From contig NZ_ABVL01000010.1 of assembly GCF_000173075.1 (NCBI RefSeq), positions 62,001 to 126,000 on the forward strand: a stretch of DNA of 64,000 bases, written 5' to 3'. The notes under the pieces are model-generated. The model was not told where the DNA came from and ran no database searches. It was given only the letters and a program-made list of their open reading frames with translations. The stretch is from Chthoniobacter flavus Ellin428. GTDB lineage: Bacteria; Verrucomicrobiota; Verrucomicrobiia; Chthoniobacterales; Chthoniobacteraceae. How positions within the stretch are numbered: the first letter of the stretch is position 1; every line of letters begins with the position of its first letter. The position numbers and the translations under genes were made by a program. This document shows positions 1 to 9,917 of the stretch, one piece after another.

Positions 1-2438
1 CCCAGTCGTCGCGATGGCGGCCGTACTGTGTCGAGCCGCTTTTCCGCTTCGAACTCACCGGAATCCGGCCCGGAAACGGGAAGTCGCGTCCCGCTAATAC
101 CTCACGCCATTTGACTGCGCCGCCGCTGTCGCCGTTGGCGCCGTAAATCCAGCCGTCGAGCCCCATTTCGAAGCCATTGACCCGATGCTGCTGATTACCT
201 TCGCGGAAGCCGGTGAAAAGCACCCGCTGGTCGGTGGCCTGGCCATTGGTTTCGGTGACGAAGAGGATATTTGGCGCGGAGGAAATGAGAACGCCGTTGC
301 GCCAGGGCATGACGCCATTGGGAAAGGGTAAACCATCGAGGAAGGTCGTCGCTTGGTCGTAATGGCCATCGCCCTTGCTGTCGGTGAGAATCTTGACCTT
401 GCCGCCCGGCTTGCCGTTGCCATCCATGCCGAGCGGATAGTCTGGCATCTCCACGACCCAAAGCCGGCCCTGCGCGTCCCAATCGAAGGAGACCGGGCTC
501 TCGATCAGCGGCTCGGAGGCCACGAGTTCCGCGGTGAAGCCGGGGCGCAATTGCATGGACGTGAGCGAATCCATCGGCGACTTCGGCGGCGGCATGGCGA
601 AGGCGATGAGCTCCTTGAAGGTGCGCTGCACGGTGTCCGAATCGAGCGAGTAAAGCGCTTCGTTTTGCCAGACGATGCGGTCGCTGTGCACCCACGCCCC
701 GAAGTTCCGGCCATCCTTCACGAAGGGCAAAATCTTCGCAGTCTTGAGGTCGGTGGCCGCCGGGCCTTTCGCCACGAGGTGCGGCCAGCCCCGGCTCCAG
801 CCGAGCCGGGCCTTCACCGTGCCGGCCCAGATATAGATGACGTAACCGTCGCCGTTCGATTGGACGACGTCCTCGAAGCCATCGCCATTGAGATCGATGA
901 AGCGGAGACCGTTGTCGTCGCCGTGGGAATTCAGCGCGGCGCAGTCCGGTGGCAGATTGAAATCCGCCGGCTTCCAGCGCTGCTCCTTTTCATCCCACGC
1001 CGAGATATCGCGATTGGCGAGCAACTCACAGACGCCGTCATGATCGAAGTCCCGCAGGAGCAATTTCGATCCGCCGGGAAGACCGTGGGTCAGCGGTTCG
1101 TCGAGCGTCCATTTACCGTCCGTGAAGGTCCACGCCTTGGGATCGGATTCGAGGGCGAACAACGTCGCCGCGCCGGAGGGCCGGATGACCCCGAAAGAAG
1201 CCGCCACCGTGTGTCGCCAGCCCGCATTGTCGAGCGCGAGCGCCGGTCGGCGTCGGGCAATCGCGCCAGCGGTTTTCCTTCGGCTGCCACACGCGGGTCA
1301 CGTGCCGGCCCGGTCCGCCTTCGACGATGTCCATGTAGCCATCGCCATCCACATCGAGCAGGCGCACGCCGTTGTCCTTGCCTTCTGTGGAGCGGAGGCT
1401 GTCGCCGAGGGCATTCTTCTCCAGGCGCTCCAGAGCTTCGTGGAAATTGAGGAACTTCACCCGCTTGCCGTAGGTCTTCTCCGCATAGTCGATGAACTCC
1501 ACCCACTGCTCCGGTGCACTCCAGCCATGCGGATGAAACACCGCGGTGAAGACGCCCTGCTTCTGCACCACATGATCGAGCGCGGCCTTCCAATCGTCGA
1601 GCATGGTGGGCGAGTTGGCGCCCTGCACGTTGAAGGATTCCCAGTCGCTCGGGACCATGCAGGGAAATTCCCAGCACAGCTTTCCGATGACGTAGGGATA
1701 GGGATAGTCATCGATGAAGCCGGCGTAATCGCCGAGCGAACGCTTCATCGGTGGACGCATGGCATCGGGGAAATACTTCGTGAAGCGCGCGCCCGGCGGC
1801 AGGGTGAAGACCGAGGAATCGATGCTCAGGAAATACCCCTGCGAACTCGGGTGATTGAAGATCTCCGAATAGAAACGCGGGCTGGCCGAATTCATCGAGT
1901 CGCAGCATGGCATGCGAAACGCGACCGGGTGATTGCCGGGCACCGTATTCAGCAGATCCACGCTCTCGTGATAGACGCGCTGCGCTTCCTCGAAGGTCGC
2001 CTTGCCGAGACACGGGCAGGGATGCGTGAGGGTGTGGCTTTCGAAGGTGAGACCTTCTTGCAGCCAGGAACCGAGTTGCGGGTCGCTGGGCACGACCGTG
2101 TTGGTCATGATGCTGAGCGGTGCGCGGCCATCGCCGCCATGCGCGGGCTCGATCTTCTTCAGTCGATCGAGGATCGGACGGAGAAACGCCTCATACTTCG
2201 CCGTGCCCGGTTTGCCCTCCGGGGTGTTCGGCGTGTTGCGCATGTCGTCGATGGCGAGGATAACCACGGCATCGACGCCCGGTTCGCCCACCCACTGCGG
2301 GGTGATGAATTTCGGCGACTGCGCCGTCGGCCAGAACGGCGAATTGTCGTCGAGATAGGTGAGCCGGTTGCCGTCGACGGCCCAAGCAGAGGCCGTGGCG
2401 AAGGCGAGAACGGAAAGGACGAGGGGGCGCAGGTTCAT
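1..2438 (-). CDS. Secreted polysaccharide deacetylase-like / FG-GAP / PVC dehydrogenase-domain fusion (frameshifted, 3' end outside window)
   Basis: A signal peptide of about 20 residues (MNLRPLVLSVLAFATASAWA) indicates export. The next ~330 residues resemble a NodB/polysaccharide-deacetylase fold, with ILAIDDMRN, the ESHTLTHP stretch and FHPHGW as candidate metal or catalytic segments. FG-GAP/VCBS-type repeats follow (DVDGDGYMDIVEGG, DFDHDGVCELL, DLNGDGFEDVV). The last part before the window edge reads LRPGFTAELVASEPLIESP, the usual opening of the PVC putative membrane-bound dehydrogenase domain (TIGR02604 type). The reading frame breaks near 1243. Removing one G (minus strand, CCGGCGC) joins both halves without a stop, so this is probably one gene. 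It starts 59 bases after the preceding leftward gene. Function is inferred from domains only. Confidence 0.72.
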
Positions 2439-2497
2439 TGGGGGAGAAGAAGCTTAGCAGCATTACCCCCATGCGTGGCGATTCTAAGATGGAACGT

Positions 2498-3994
2498 CTA
2501 CTCCTGCGCCGGCTTCAACCGCGGGTCGGACAGATCGAGCCGATAGAGGATCTGATTATAGTCGTAGTGCGGCGTGCGGTCCTTCCGGCCGGAGAAAGTG
2601 AAACTGTAGGTGCCTTCGAAATAGATTTTGCGTCCGCCATCCTCGTCGAAGAAAGGATGCTGGGTGGGGTTGTAGAAAGAATACTGGTTATGAGTCACGA
2701 TCTTCACGGCGTGGGTCCACGGGCCGGTCGGCGCGGCAGATTCCGCGTACCAGACCTCCCCAAGAAACGACGGCTTGCCGCCGTGCTGCACCGCGATGAG
2801 CACCCAGCGCTGGCGATACGCATTCCAATACACGCTGCCCTCGTGCAGTTCGATGCGCTGATGCGTGGCCACGTCCTCGGGCATCACGCGGCATTCTTCA
2901 GGCTTGATGAGGTGATGCTGGACGAGTCGTGCTTCCTCGGGCGATTCGGCAGGCGGCGCGTCCTTGCGCCACGCGAAATCGAGCGAACCATCGGCGCGGC
3001 GGCGCGGTCCGGTGGCGCCGATGTAGGTCCACGCCTCATATTTGCTCGGATCGCAAACGTCGCTCAAGCGCGCCGGCACGCGAATGCAGGGACCAGCGTC
3101 GCCGAAGTAGAGATAATCCGTGTCGCCCTCGCGGATCGGCGTGACGCGTCCGCGCGGGAAGCGCCACTTTTCATTCATCGGCAAGGTGGCCGCGCGCTCG
3201 AAGATTTCCTTCTCGTCGTTGAAGACCGCGATGCCGTGCTCAAACTTTTTGTCCAGCCCGCCCCGGCGCGAATAGTGGGCGATGAGACGCTCTTCACCCT
3301 TGTCGTCGCGCACTACGGCGAGGCCGAAGAGCCACACCACGCCCTCCTTATGTTCCAGCGGACACATCTCCTTGGCGAAGCCATCTTTGTCGGTGATGTA
3401 GTGAAGATTCACGCCCTGTTCGGGTGGCAGGCCGCCTTTGTCGGGCAGATCGGACCAAGCGCAGCTCGTGCGAAAATTGCCGAGCGGATAGGACATCCGC
3501 ATCGTGTCGCCCCAGAGCCAGAAAATACGTCCGCGATAGACAACCGCTTGCACGGAATCCTGGCCGACTACGCCGCCATCGGTCAGCGGCTCGGCGAGCG
3601 GCACTTTTTCGCCGAGCAACACGCTGTCACGATAGATGCCCTGGCCGGTGAGGCGGCAGAGACGCTCGGCGATGTTCTGGCGCTTGATCTTCACCACACT
3701 GTTTCCGCCCGGTGCGGTGGTAAAACGCTGGCCGGTCATGCCGAAGCCATCGGTAGGGAATTCGTAACCGTGCGAGCGCATGGAAAACCACACCGGCATA
3801 TTCATCTGCCCCGGTTCGTTAAACGCCACGCGACCGGCGCTGTCGGTCACATAGAGCTGATTGTCCATCGTTTCCAATTCCACCATCGGCACGCCGCGGC
3901 CGGTGGCCTCGTCGACGACCTGGATGGCAAAGGGTTTGTCCGCAGCGAAGGCGACCGTCGTGAGTACCGCTAGAAAAAGAGGGACGCGAGTCAT
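2498..3994 (-). CDS. Secreted beta-propeller protein (GH43-like fold) with N-terminal carboxypeptidase-regulatory-like domain
   Basis: The chosen start, MTRVPLFLAVLTTVAFA, gives a clean signal peptide; an upstream in-frame ATG at 4051 would add a Cys-rich stretch that hides it. Residues ~25-100 look like a carboxypeptidase-regulatory/transthyretin-like beta domain (IQVVDEATGRGVPMVELET). The rest shows repeated aromatic blade motifs (GRIFWLWGDT, DTDYLYFGDAGP, RQRWVLIAVQHGG, KIYFEGTYS), as in five-bladed glycoside hydrolase or DUF4185-like propellers. It lies between a small protein gene and the deacetylase fusion on the same strand, so it probably acts on an extracellular glycan. The substrate cannot be inferred. 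Confidence 0.72.
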   Translation of the reverse strand: MTRVPLFLAVLTTVAFAADKPFAIQVVDEATGRGVPMVELETMDNQLYVTDSAGRVAFNEPGQMNMPVWFSMRSHGYEFPTDGFGMTGQRFTTAPGGNSVVKIKRQNIAERLCRLTGQGIYRDSVLLGEKVPLAEPLTDGGVVGQDSVQAVVYRGRIFWLWGDTMRMSYPLGNFRTSCAWSDLPDKGGLPPEQGVNLHYITDKDGFAKEMCPLEHKEGVVWLFGLAVVRDDKGEERLIAHYSRRGGLDKKFEHGIAVFNDEKEIFERAATLPMNEKWRFPRGRVTPIREGDTDYLYFGDAGPCIRVPARLSDVCDPSKYEAWTYIGATGPRRRADGSLDFAWRKDAPPAESPEEARLVQHHLIKPEECRVMPEDVATHQRIELHEGSVYWNAYRQRWVLIAVQHGGKPSFLGEVWYAESAAPTGPWTHAVKIVTHNQYSFYNPTQHPFFDEDGGRKIYFEGTYSFTFSGRKDRTPHYDYNQILYRLDLSDPRLKPAQE

Positions 3995-4114
3995 GGAAGA
4001 ATTACACGAGAAGGCAGTTTCAGAGCATACCGAGTTGCACGAGAAGTGCACGGTGCTTGTGACGTGAGGGCGAGTTGATTGCCCCCCGGACCAGTCGAGT
4101 CGTGATGGAGTCGA

Positions 4115-4387
4115 TCACGCCGCGTGCCTACGCTGGGCGAGGATTGCTTCGGCTTTGAGCGTGCTGACGAAACGGTTCAACGCCACAAATTCCGCCAGTT
4201 CCTCGCGTTCATTGTCGGCGAGGGTTGCTTCGGTGTTTTTGGTGGCCAGCTCTTCATATCGACGTTGCGCGGCCTCATCCAGTCGCAGGTCCACCAACGC
4301 CTGGGTCAATTCGGCGGACGCCCGGTCGCCCAGTGGACGCAGGATGGATTCCAGGGTCAGTGCGTTGTCGGCGGAGCCGTTCGACAT
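4115..4387 (-). CDS. Small acidic helical protein of unknown function
   Basis: The 90-residue product (MSNGSADNALTLESILRPLG...) is predicted almost wholly helical, with no signal peptide and no cysteines. Its central LDEAAQRRYEELATKN and NEREELAEFVALNRFVSTLKAEA segments resemble small soluble proteins common in PVC and cyanobacterial genomes that are sometimes annotated as antitoxin-like. No toxin gene is adjacent. It is the first gene of the leftward group and its start is ~130 bases from the divergent sialidase start, so the two may share the palindrome in the gap. I do not assign a function. Confidence 0.6.
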   Translation of the reverse strand: MSNGSADNALTLESILRPLGDRASAELTQALVDLRLDEAAQRRYEELATKNTEATLADNEREELAEFVALNRFVSTLKAEAILAQRRHAA

Positions 4388-4450
4388 GGTGGCACCGTAT
4401 TGACGAAGTGATGCGTGGTCAAGGTTTCAGGACTTTTAGCGATTTGCTTA

Positions 4451-4473
4451 ACTGGTCAATTCAACTGACCAGT
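4451..4473. promoter_or_regulatory. Operator-like palindrome in the divergent gap before the sialidase gene
   Basis: The arms ACTGGTCA and TGACCAGT are exact reverse complements around the 7-base centre ATTCAAC. TGGT...ACCA cores are typical of sites bound by GntR-family (FadR/FCD) regulators, and two such regulators are encoded in this window. It lies 46 bases upstream of the sialidase start and could also act on the leftward gene. Which regulator binds it is inference. Confidence 0.5.
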
Positions 4474-4518
4474 AACCCCGGCTTCCCTCCGCACGCACGC
4501 TCCGCCAGATTCCCGCCC

Positions 4519-5730
4519 ATGCGATCCCTCCTTTGCTGCCTGCTGGCTGCGCTTTCCCTCTCCACGGTTTCTGCCGCCGAACCTTTTCTCGAGAAAAGCG
4601 ACCTCTTCACCGCGGGCGATGGCGGTTACAAGCTCTTCCACATTCCCGGTATCGTCGTCACGGCCAAGGGAACTGTGCTTGCTTGGTGCGAGGCGCGGAA
4701 GAAGGGCGGCGATTGGGACCAGATCGAAATCGTCCTCAAACGCTCGACGGACGAGGGCAAGACGTGGAGCGATTTCAAGAGCATCGCCAACGTGCCGGGT
4801 CCAAAAACGAAGAACCCCGCTTCGCTGAAGGTGAAAGGCGTCGACCCGAACGACGTGACCTACAACAACCCCGTGCTCATCGCCGATCGCGACGGCACGG
4901 TGCACATGCTCTTCTGCCTCGAATACATGCGCTGCTTCTACCAGCGCAGCACCGATGACGGCCAGACCTGGAGCACACCGGTGGAGATCACAAGCGCTTT
5001 TGAAGGCTTCCGTCCCGCCTACGCGTGGAAAGTGCTGGCGACCGGCCCGGATCACGGCATCCAGCTCCGCAACGGCCGGCTTGTCGTGCCCGTGTGGCTT
5101 TCTCTGGCCACGGGCAACAACGGGCACCATCCCTCGGTGACCGCGACGATCTACAGCGACGACCAGGGCAAGACCTGGCACCACGGCGAGATCGCCGTGC
5201 CCAACACGGAAGAATGGATCAACCCCAACGAGACCATCGCGATCGAGCTCGCCGACGGCAGTGTGATGCTCAATGTGCGCAGCGAATCGAAGGCCCACCG
5301 GCGGCTGGCCACGATCAGCAAGGACGGCGCGACCAATTGGAGCACACCGAAGTTCGACGACGCGTTGCTCGAGCCGATCTGCATGGCCAGCATGGTGCGC
5401 TATTCGCTGGCCAGGAACGGCGGCAAGAATCGCATCCTCTTTTGCAATCCCGACAATGTCTCGCGCGAGGATGGAAAAGGAGTCGCCGGCCGGTTTCGCG
5501 ACCGCAAAAATCTGACCGTGCAACTCAGCTACGACGAGGGCAAGACGTGGCCGGTGAAACGCGCCGTCGAGCCCGGGGCGAGCATGTATAGCGATATCGC
5601 CGTGGCCAAGGACGGGACGATCCTGTGTCTCTACGACCGCGGGACCAAGGTGGGTTTCGCCGGCGAATACATCACGCTCGCCCGCTTCAATCTCGAGTGG
5701 CTCACCGAAGGCAAGGAAAGCGCGAAGTAG
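4519..5730 (+). CDS. Secreted exo-sialidase-like glycosidase
   Basis: The start was placed at MRSLLCCLLAALSLSTVSA because it begins a signal peptide; the frame is open further upstream but without coding character. The mature protein (~385 residues) starts with an arginine-less FRIP-like stretch (FHIPGIVVT) and then carries at least four Asp boxes (STDEGKTWS, STDDGQTWS, SDDQGKTWH, SYDEGKTWP) spaced as in six-bladed sialidases. The EARKKGGDWDQIEIVLKRS segment fits the family. It is the first gene of the rightward glycan region and would release terminal sialic-acid-like sugars outside the cell. Related propellers can have other specificities, so the exact substrate is open. Confidence 0.8.
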   Translation: MRSLLCCLLAALSLSTVSAAEPFLEKSDLFTAGDGGYKLFHIPGIVVTAKGTVLAWCEARKKGGDWDQIEIVLKRSTDEGKTWSDFKSIANVPGPKTKNPASLKVKGVDPNDVTYNNPVLIADRDGTVHMLFCLEYMRCFYQRSTDDGQTWSTPVEITSAFEGFRPAYAWKVLATGPDHGIQLRNGRLVVPVWLSLATGNNGHHPSVTATIYSDDQGKTWHHGEIAVPNTEEWINPNETIAIELADGSVMLNVRSESKAHRRLATISKDGATNWSTPKFDDALLEPICMASMVRYSLARNGGKNRILFCNPDNVSREDGKGVAGRFRDRKNLTVQLSYDEGKTWPVKRAVEPGASMYSDIAVAKDGTILCLYDRGTKVGFAGEYITLARFNLEWLTEGKESAK

Positions 5731-5751
5731 ACCCCCTGACCACTGTTTCCC

Positions 5752-7164
5752 ATGCCCCCGCTGCTTCAGAAATGGCCGGCCCTCTGCTTGGCGATGTGGA
5801 CGGTCGGCTTACTGCCTGCGTCGGCTAAAGGAGCGGATGGATTCGCCATTCGTGTCGAGGCGCCGGGGCCGGACAAGCCCGCGGACGAAGCTTTGCAAAA
5901 GGCGATCGACGCTGCGGCTGAGCGAGGTGGCGGCGTGGTCGAGCTCGGAGCCGGTGAATTCAAGCTTACCCGCCATGCGGGCGATGAGACGATCATCGTG
6001 AAGAGCGGGGTGACCCTGCGCGGCCAGGGCTACGCGACGCACCTTTATCTCGATCCGAAGACGCCACCGAATCCGCTGCGCTATTACCCGGTGCGGATCG
6101 GCAGCGAATCGACGCCGGCCAGCAACGTGGTCATCGAGGATCTACGCTACACGGGGAATAACGCGAAGATCGGCGGCGGCTCGATCATGGGATTCAATGC
6201 CCGCCTGGGCGCGCCCGAGGCACTGCTCCTTTCGTGCGACAATATCACCGTGCGGAATTGCTGGATCTATGATGCCCAGCAGGCGGCGGGTTGCACCAAG
6301 CCCGGTGGCACCGGTTACACCCAGCCGGCGCGATTGGCCACGCAGTTCAAGAACTGGCGCGTGTATGGCAACACCATCGATACCTGCGGGAACAAGGCGG
6401 TCGAACTGGATGAATGCAACGGCGGTCTGATCGCCGACAATGATATCGACAATACGCAGGATGGTCCCCAGGTCATCTTCGGCAGCCGGAATGTGGAGAT
6501 CCGCGGCAACCATGTGCGGTTCACCTACACGGGCATCAATATCACCGATGGCTCGAACCACATCCGTGTGATCGGCAATGACGTGGAGCCGGTATCCACG
6601 ATCAAGAAGAGCAACGGCGGCGCCTGCCTCTTTTTCCGCACCGAGCCGCAGCCGCATGTCTCGGAAATTTACGATGTCGTGGTGACGGGTAATATCTTCC
6701 GCGATCAACTCACCACGCAGAAGAGCACGCTGAAATTCAACACGCGCGTCGAGTCCAAGGGCTGCACCTATCACGGGATCACCATCACCGGAAATGTCTT
6801 CGACGGCGACGTGCAGTTCGTCGATCGGCTCACCCCGGCGATGACAACGATCCGGGACATCGTTTTCGCGGACAACATTTGCGAAGGCACGATCGTCTCG
6901 GCTCCGGCGCAGACCATGGCGTCGAGCAATGTGCTGATTCGCGGCTGCATTTTGCGCAAACCCGGCGAGCATGTGCTCCAGGCGAGCGGATGGATTTGGA
7001 ACGGCAATAGCTTCCCCGTCGGCACGCTGACCATCGCGGCGGACGCACAGGGCAACGTGGTGCACGACAATGTGACTGCGGAGCCGATTCATGACGCGGG
7101 CACGGCGACGAATCTAGCTGGCAATGTGGTGCACGCTCCTGCTTCCTCACCCCATGAACACTAA
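5752..7164 (+). CDS. Secreted right-handed parallel beta-helix protein (pectate-lyase-like fold)
   Basis: The 470-residue product has an N-terminal signal peptide (LCLAMWTVGLLPASAKG). An opening with ADEALQKAIDAA and GGGVVELGAGEFKL is characteristic of pectate-lyase-like beta-helix enzymes. About ten short coils follow, with N-rich turns (VIEDLRYTGNN, ITVRNCWIYDA, GLIADNDID, VEIRGNHVRF, IRVIGNDVE). Such proteins act as polysaccharide lyases, hydrolases or epimerases. No catalytic set is clear enough to choose. It sits 21 bases after the sialidase and overlaps the next gene by 11 bases, so the three are probably co-transcribed. Confidence 0.75.
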   Translation: MPPLLQKWPALCLAMWTVGLLPASAKGADGFAIRVEAPGPDKPADEALQKAIDAAAERGGGVVELGAGEFKLTRHAGDETIIVKSGVTLRGQGYATHLYLDPKTPPNPLRYYPVRIGSESTPASNVVIEDLRYTGNNAKIGGGSIMGFNARLGAPEALLLSCDNITVRNCWIYDAQQAAGCTKPGGTGYTQPARLATQFKNWRVYGNTIDTCGNKAVELDECNGGLIADNDIDNTQDGPQVIFGSRNVEIRGNHVRFTYTGINITDGSNHIRVIGNDVEPVSTIKKSNGGACLFFRTEPQPHVSEIYDVVVTGNIFRDQLTTQKSTLKFNTRVESKGCTYHGITITGNVFDGDVQFVDRLTPAMTTIRDIVFADNICEGTIVSAPAQTMASSNVLIRGCILRKPGEHVLQASGWIWNGNSFPVGTLTIAADAQGNVVHDNVTAEPIHDAGTATNLAGNVVHAPASSPHEH

Positions 7165-8743
7165 CTGGACACGGCGGAATTTTTTGCAAACAGGCGGTCT
7201 TGGCGCCGCCGCTTTCCTGGCGCGGTCAGCCCACGCCGAAGACATTCAGAAAACAAAATCCGGGGCGGTCCACAGTGCCATCGATATCGGCGAACGCCGG
7301 CAGCTTTTCATCGATGACGCGCTGATTGATTCCGACCGGACGCAAGGTGTTGCCCGCCAATTGAACGGGCCCCAGCGGATTCAGCGGGTGCTCACGCCCA
7401 CGCAACCGTGGGAGGCGCTGGGTTTTGTCTTTTACTGCGGCGTGATCGACGATAACGGCACGGCGAAGCTCTATCACCACAGCTACGATGCGGAGAAAAA
7501 GAAGCACAGCATGCTGGCCACGAGCATGGATGGGCTGAATTGGGAGCGGCCGAAGCTGGGACTGAAAGCCTACGAGGGCGGCAAGGAGAACAATTTGCTG
7601 CCGATGACTTCCGTGGAAGCCACGGTGTTTCTTGATCCCCATTCACCGCCCGAGAAGCGCTACCGGATGGTCTACACGCGCGGCTTTCCCGACCCGGCGA
7701 AAGCGGGTGTGTGCGTGGCTTCGTCGAGCGACGGCCTGCGCTGGAATGAAGCCGCGGAACGTTCGCTGCCCTTCATCCCCGATAGCCAGCCGAGCGCGTT
7801 TTGGGATGAGCGCCTTGGGAAATACGTCATCTATCTGCGGGCGTGGAACCCCATCCGGACCGTGGCGCGCGTGGCGGTCGACGACCTCGAGACGGCGTGG
7901 CCCTACGACGCCTCGGTGCCACCGTTCCATGTGTGGGGCAAGGACAAGATCCCGACGCTGAGCCGCGAATTGCCGACGGTGATCGCCTACGACGAAAAGG
8001 ATCAGCCGTATTTGCAGCCCTACACCAGCGAGGCGATGCCGTATCCCGGTACGCCGGATGTCTATTTTGCCTTCCCGGCGGATTTCCAAAACTACAAGGC
8101 CCCGGAATGGAAATCACGCGCGCTCACGGGCAACGACGGCACCTTCGACATCGGTTTCGCCACGAGCCGCGACGGGGTGACGTGGAATCGCTGGCGGCAG
8201 CCCTACATCCCGACCGGCCTTTACGGCGATCTCGACCTGCGGCTCGTGAGCATGGGCTTTGGCATGGTGCGCCGCGGGCCGTGGTTGCATCAGTATTTCG
8301 TCGGCTGGCCTTACACGCACGGTCGGCCGGAAGTGTGGGAGCGCGATCCCTCCACGCGGGCGGCCTGGTATGGCAAAAACCTCGGCGGCATCTACTGCGC
8401 CACCCAGCGAGTCGATGGCTTCCTCTCGATGGACGCGCCGAACGCGGGCGGGATGCTCACCACGAAGCCGCTGAACTTCAAAGGAGACCGCTTGCGCTTG
8501 AACATTCACACCACCGGCGGCGGCAGTGCGCGAGTGGCGTTGCTCGATGCACAAGGGAAAGCGTTTCCGGGATTCAATGCGGACGAGTGCGAAGTCATTC
8601 AGGACGACGACGTCGATTTCGAAGTGCGCTGGAAGAACGGCCCCGACGTTAGCTCGCTGGCGGGACAAGCGGTGAGCGTGCAGGTGACCATGCGCAACGC
8701 GAAGCTCTACGCCCTGCAATTTTCCCGCAGTAACGCGGCGTGA
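7154..8743 (+). CDS. Tat-exported GH32/GH43-like beta-propeller protein
   Basis: The ATG giving MNTNWTRRNFLQTGGLGAAAFLA was chosen because it yields a twin-arginine signal (RRNFLQ). The mature part begins IDIGERRQLFIDDALID, a sequence typical of large PVC families annotated as glycosyl-hydrolase-like. It continues with blade repeats (AKLYHHSYDAEKKKHS, MDGLNWERPKLGL, SSDGLRWNEAAERS, SRDGVTWNRWRQP). The last ~90 residues form a beta-rich tail (LRLNIHTTGGGSARVALLDAQG). It overlaps the beta-helix gene and is followed within 10 bases by the second sialidase-like gene. Activity on an oligosaccharide is likely but not shown. Confidence 0.75.
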   Translation: MNTNWTRRNFLQTGGLGAAAFLARSAHAEDIQKTKSGAVHSAIDIGERRQLFIDDALIDSDRTQGVARQLNGPQRIQRVLTPTQPWEALGFVFYCGVIDDNGTAKLYHHSYDAEKKKHSMLATSMDGLNWERPKLGLKAYEGGKENNLLPMTSVEATVFLDPHSPPEKRYRMVYTRGFPDPAKAGVCVASSSDGLRWNEAAERSLPFIPDSQPSAFWDERLGKYVIYLRAWNPIRTVARVAVDDLETAWPYDASVPPFHVWGKDKIPTLSRELPTVIAYDEKDQPYLQPYTSEAMPYPGTPDVYFAFPADFQNYKAPEWKSRALTGNDGTFDIGFATSRDGVTWNRWRQPYIPTGLYGDLDLRLVSMGFGMVRRGPWLHQYFVGWPYTHGRPEVWERDPSTRAAWYGKNLGGIYCATQRVDGFLSMDAPNAGGMLTTKPLNFKGDRLRLNIHTTGGGSARVALLDAQGKAFPGFNADECEVIQDDDVDFEVRWKNGPDVSSLAGQAVSVQVTMRNAKLYALQFSRSNAA

Positions 8744-8750
8744 TCGATCC

Positions 8751-9915
8751 ATGAAACAACTCCTCACTCTCCTCCTCGGTATCGCGGTTTTTCAGTCGGC
8801 CGCCTTTGCCGGACCGGATGAATACACCGGTGACGTCAAAGACGTGCGTGTGGTGCGCAGCAGGGAACAGCATCCCGGGGCGTCGTTGCTCTGGGAGCCG
8901 TATATCGCACAGTGGAAACCGAAGCACCTCGTGGTGGCTTATGGTGCGGGCATTCCTGGGAAGACCGACATGGGAGATATCTATGCCAGCGTCTCGACGA
9001 ACGATGGCGATACCTGGAGCGAGCCGGCTTTCATCTTCGACCACAACCAGCGCTTCGGTTCGCTGCAGTTCGGCTACGCCAATCCGGTCCTGTTCAAGCC
9101 GCCGGGGCAGGATGTGCTGTGGTGCTTTGCCATGCGATGCTCGATGAACTATCAGCACAGCGAGGACTCGCAACTCGTGGGAGCATTCAGCGCGGATGGC
9201 GGGCGCTCGTGGACGCCGGTGGAACTGGCGATGCATTACACCGGCCCGCTGATCATCGTCGCCGGTATCCAGCAGATCATGGAAAATGGGCAGCCGCGGT
9301 ATCTGTTACCCGCGCATCGCAACACGCGCCGCAACGATCCGCTGGGCTCGCGCGATCAATTCATGCTCAGCAGCACCAGCCTGCTCGAGTGGCGACTGGC
9401 GGGACATATTCCCCAGCCGGAAAGCGGGCCGGTCTTTTTGCACGAGGGGAATCTCGCGCCCGGCGATGCGCCGGGAGAATTGAAGCTCGTGATGCGCACG
9501 GCGACGGCCGGATGAAAAAGCGGCGCTGAATCCGCCCCGCGCCTTTTCCAGTGTAAGCCAGGACGGTGGCCGGACGTGGACCCCGGCGCGCCAGGAGCCG
9601 GATCTCTGGAATGCGCGCTCGAAAGGCTTCTATGGCCAAAGCACGAATGGCACACACCTCTACGTCTACAATGACGGCCCGGCGATGCCGGCTCCCGGCG
9701 GCCGCATGGCGCTGCGCTACAAGCTTCAACCGACACCGGGTGGCGCGTGGGGCGCGGAGAAAACCTTTTACGATTCCGGGACGCATAACTCGTATCCGAC
9801 GCTGATCGAGATCGCGCCCGGCGATTTCCGCGCGGTGTGGGACAGCGGGACCAGGGATCGCTCGCGGACGAATATCCGCTTCGGGAAGTTCCACCTTTCG
9901 CCGGAGAGCAAGTAA
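8751..9915 (+). CDS. Secreted sialidase-like beta-propeller protein (frameshifted)
   Basis: The signal peptide is MKQLLTLLLGIAVFQSAAFA. Asp boxes are visible as STNDGDTWS, SADGGRSWT and, after the break, SQDGGRTWT, so this is a second sialidase-superfamily propeller. The first frame stops at 9515. The rest of the propeller (NARSKGFYGQSTNGTHLYVY to KFHLSPESK) continues in the next frame. Removing one G from the GGCCGG at 9506-9511 restores ...RTATADEKAALNPPRAFS, giving one ~388-residue protein. This is more likely a sequence error than a real stop. It lies 7 bases after the Tat propeller gene and 2 bases before the aldolase gene. Confidence 0.7.
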
Positions 9916-9917
9916 GT

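Noticed and set aside
2438..3973. 511-codon plus-strand open frame
   Set aside because: Antisense to the beta-propeller gene, with no signal peptide or family motif.
5766..7092. Minus-strand open frames across the beta-helix gene
   Set aside because: The plus strand carries the signal peptide and repeated N-rich coils; the minus frames have no support.
9506..9515. Programmed frameshifting in the second sialidase-like gene
   Set aside because: No slippery heptamer or following structure is evident, and similar one-base breaks occur in many unrelated genes here, so sequence error is simpler.
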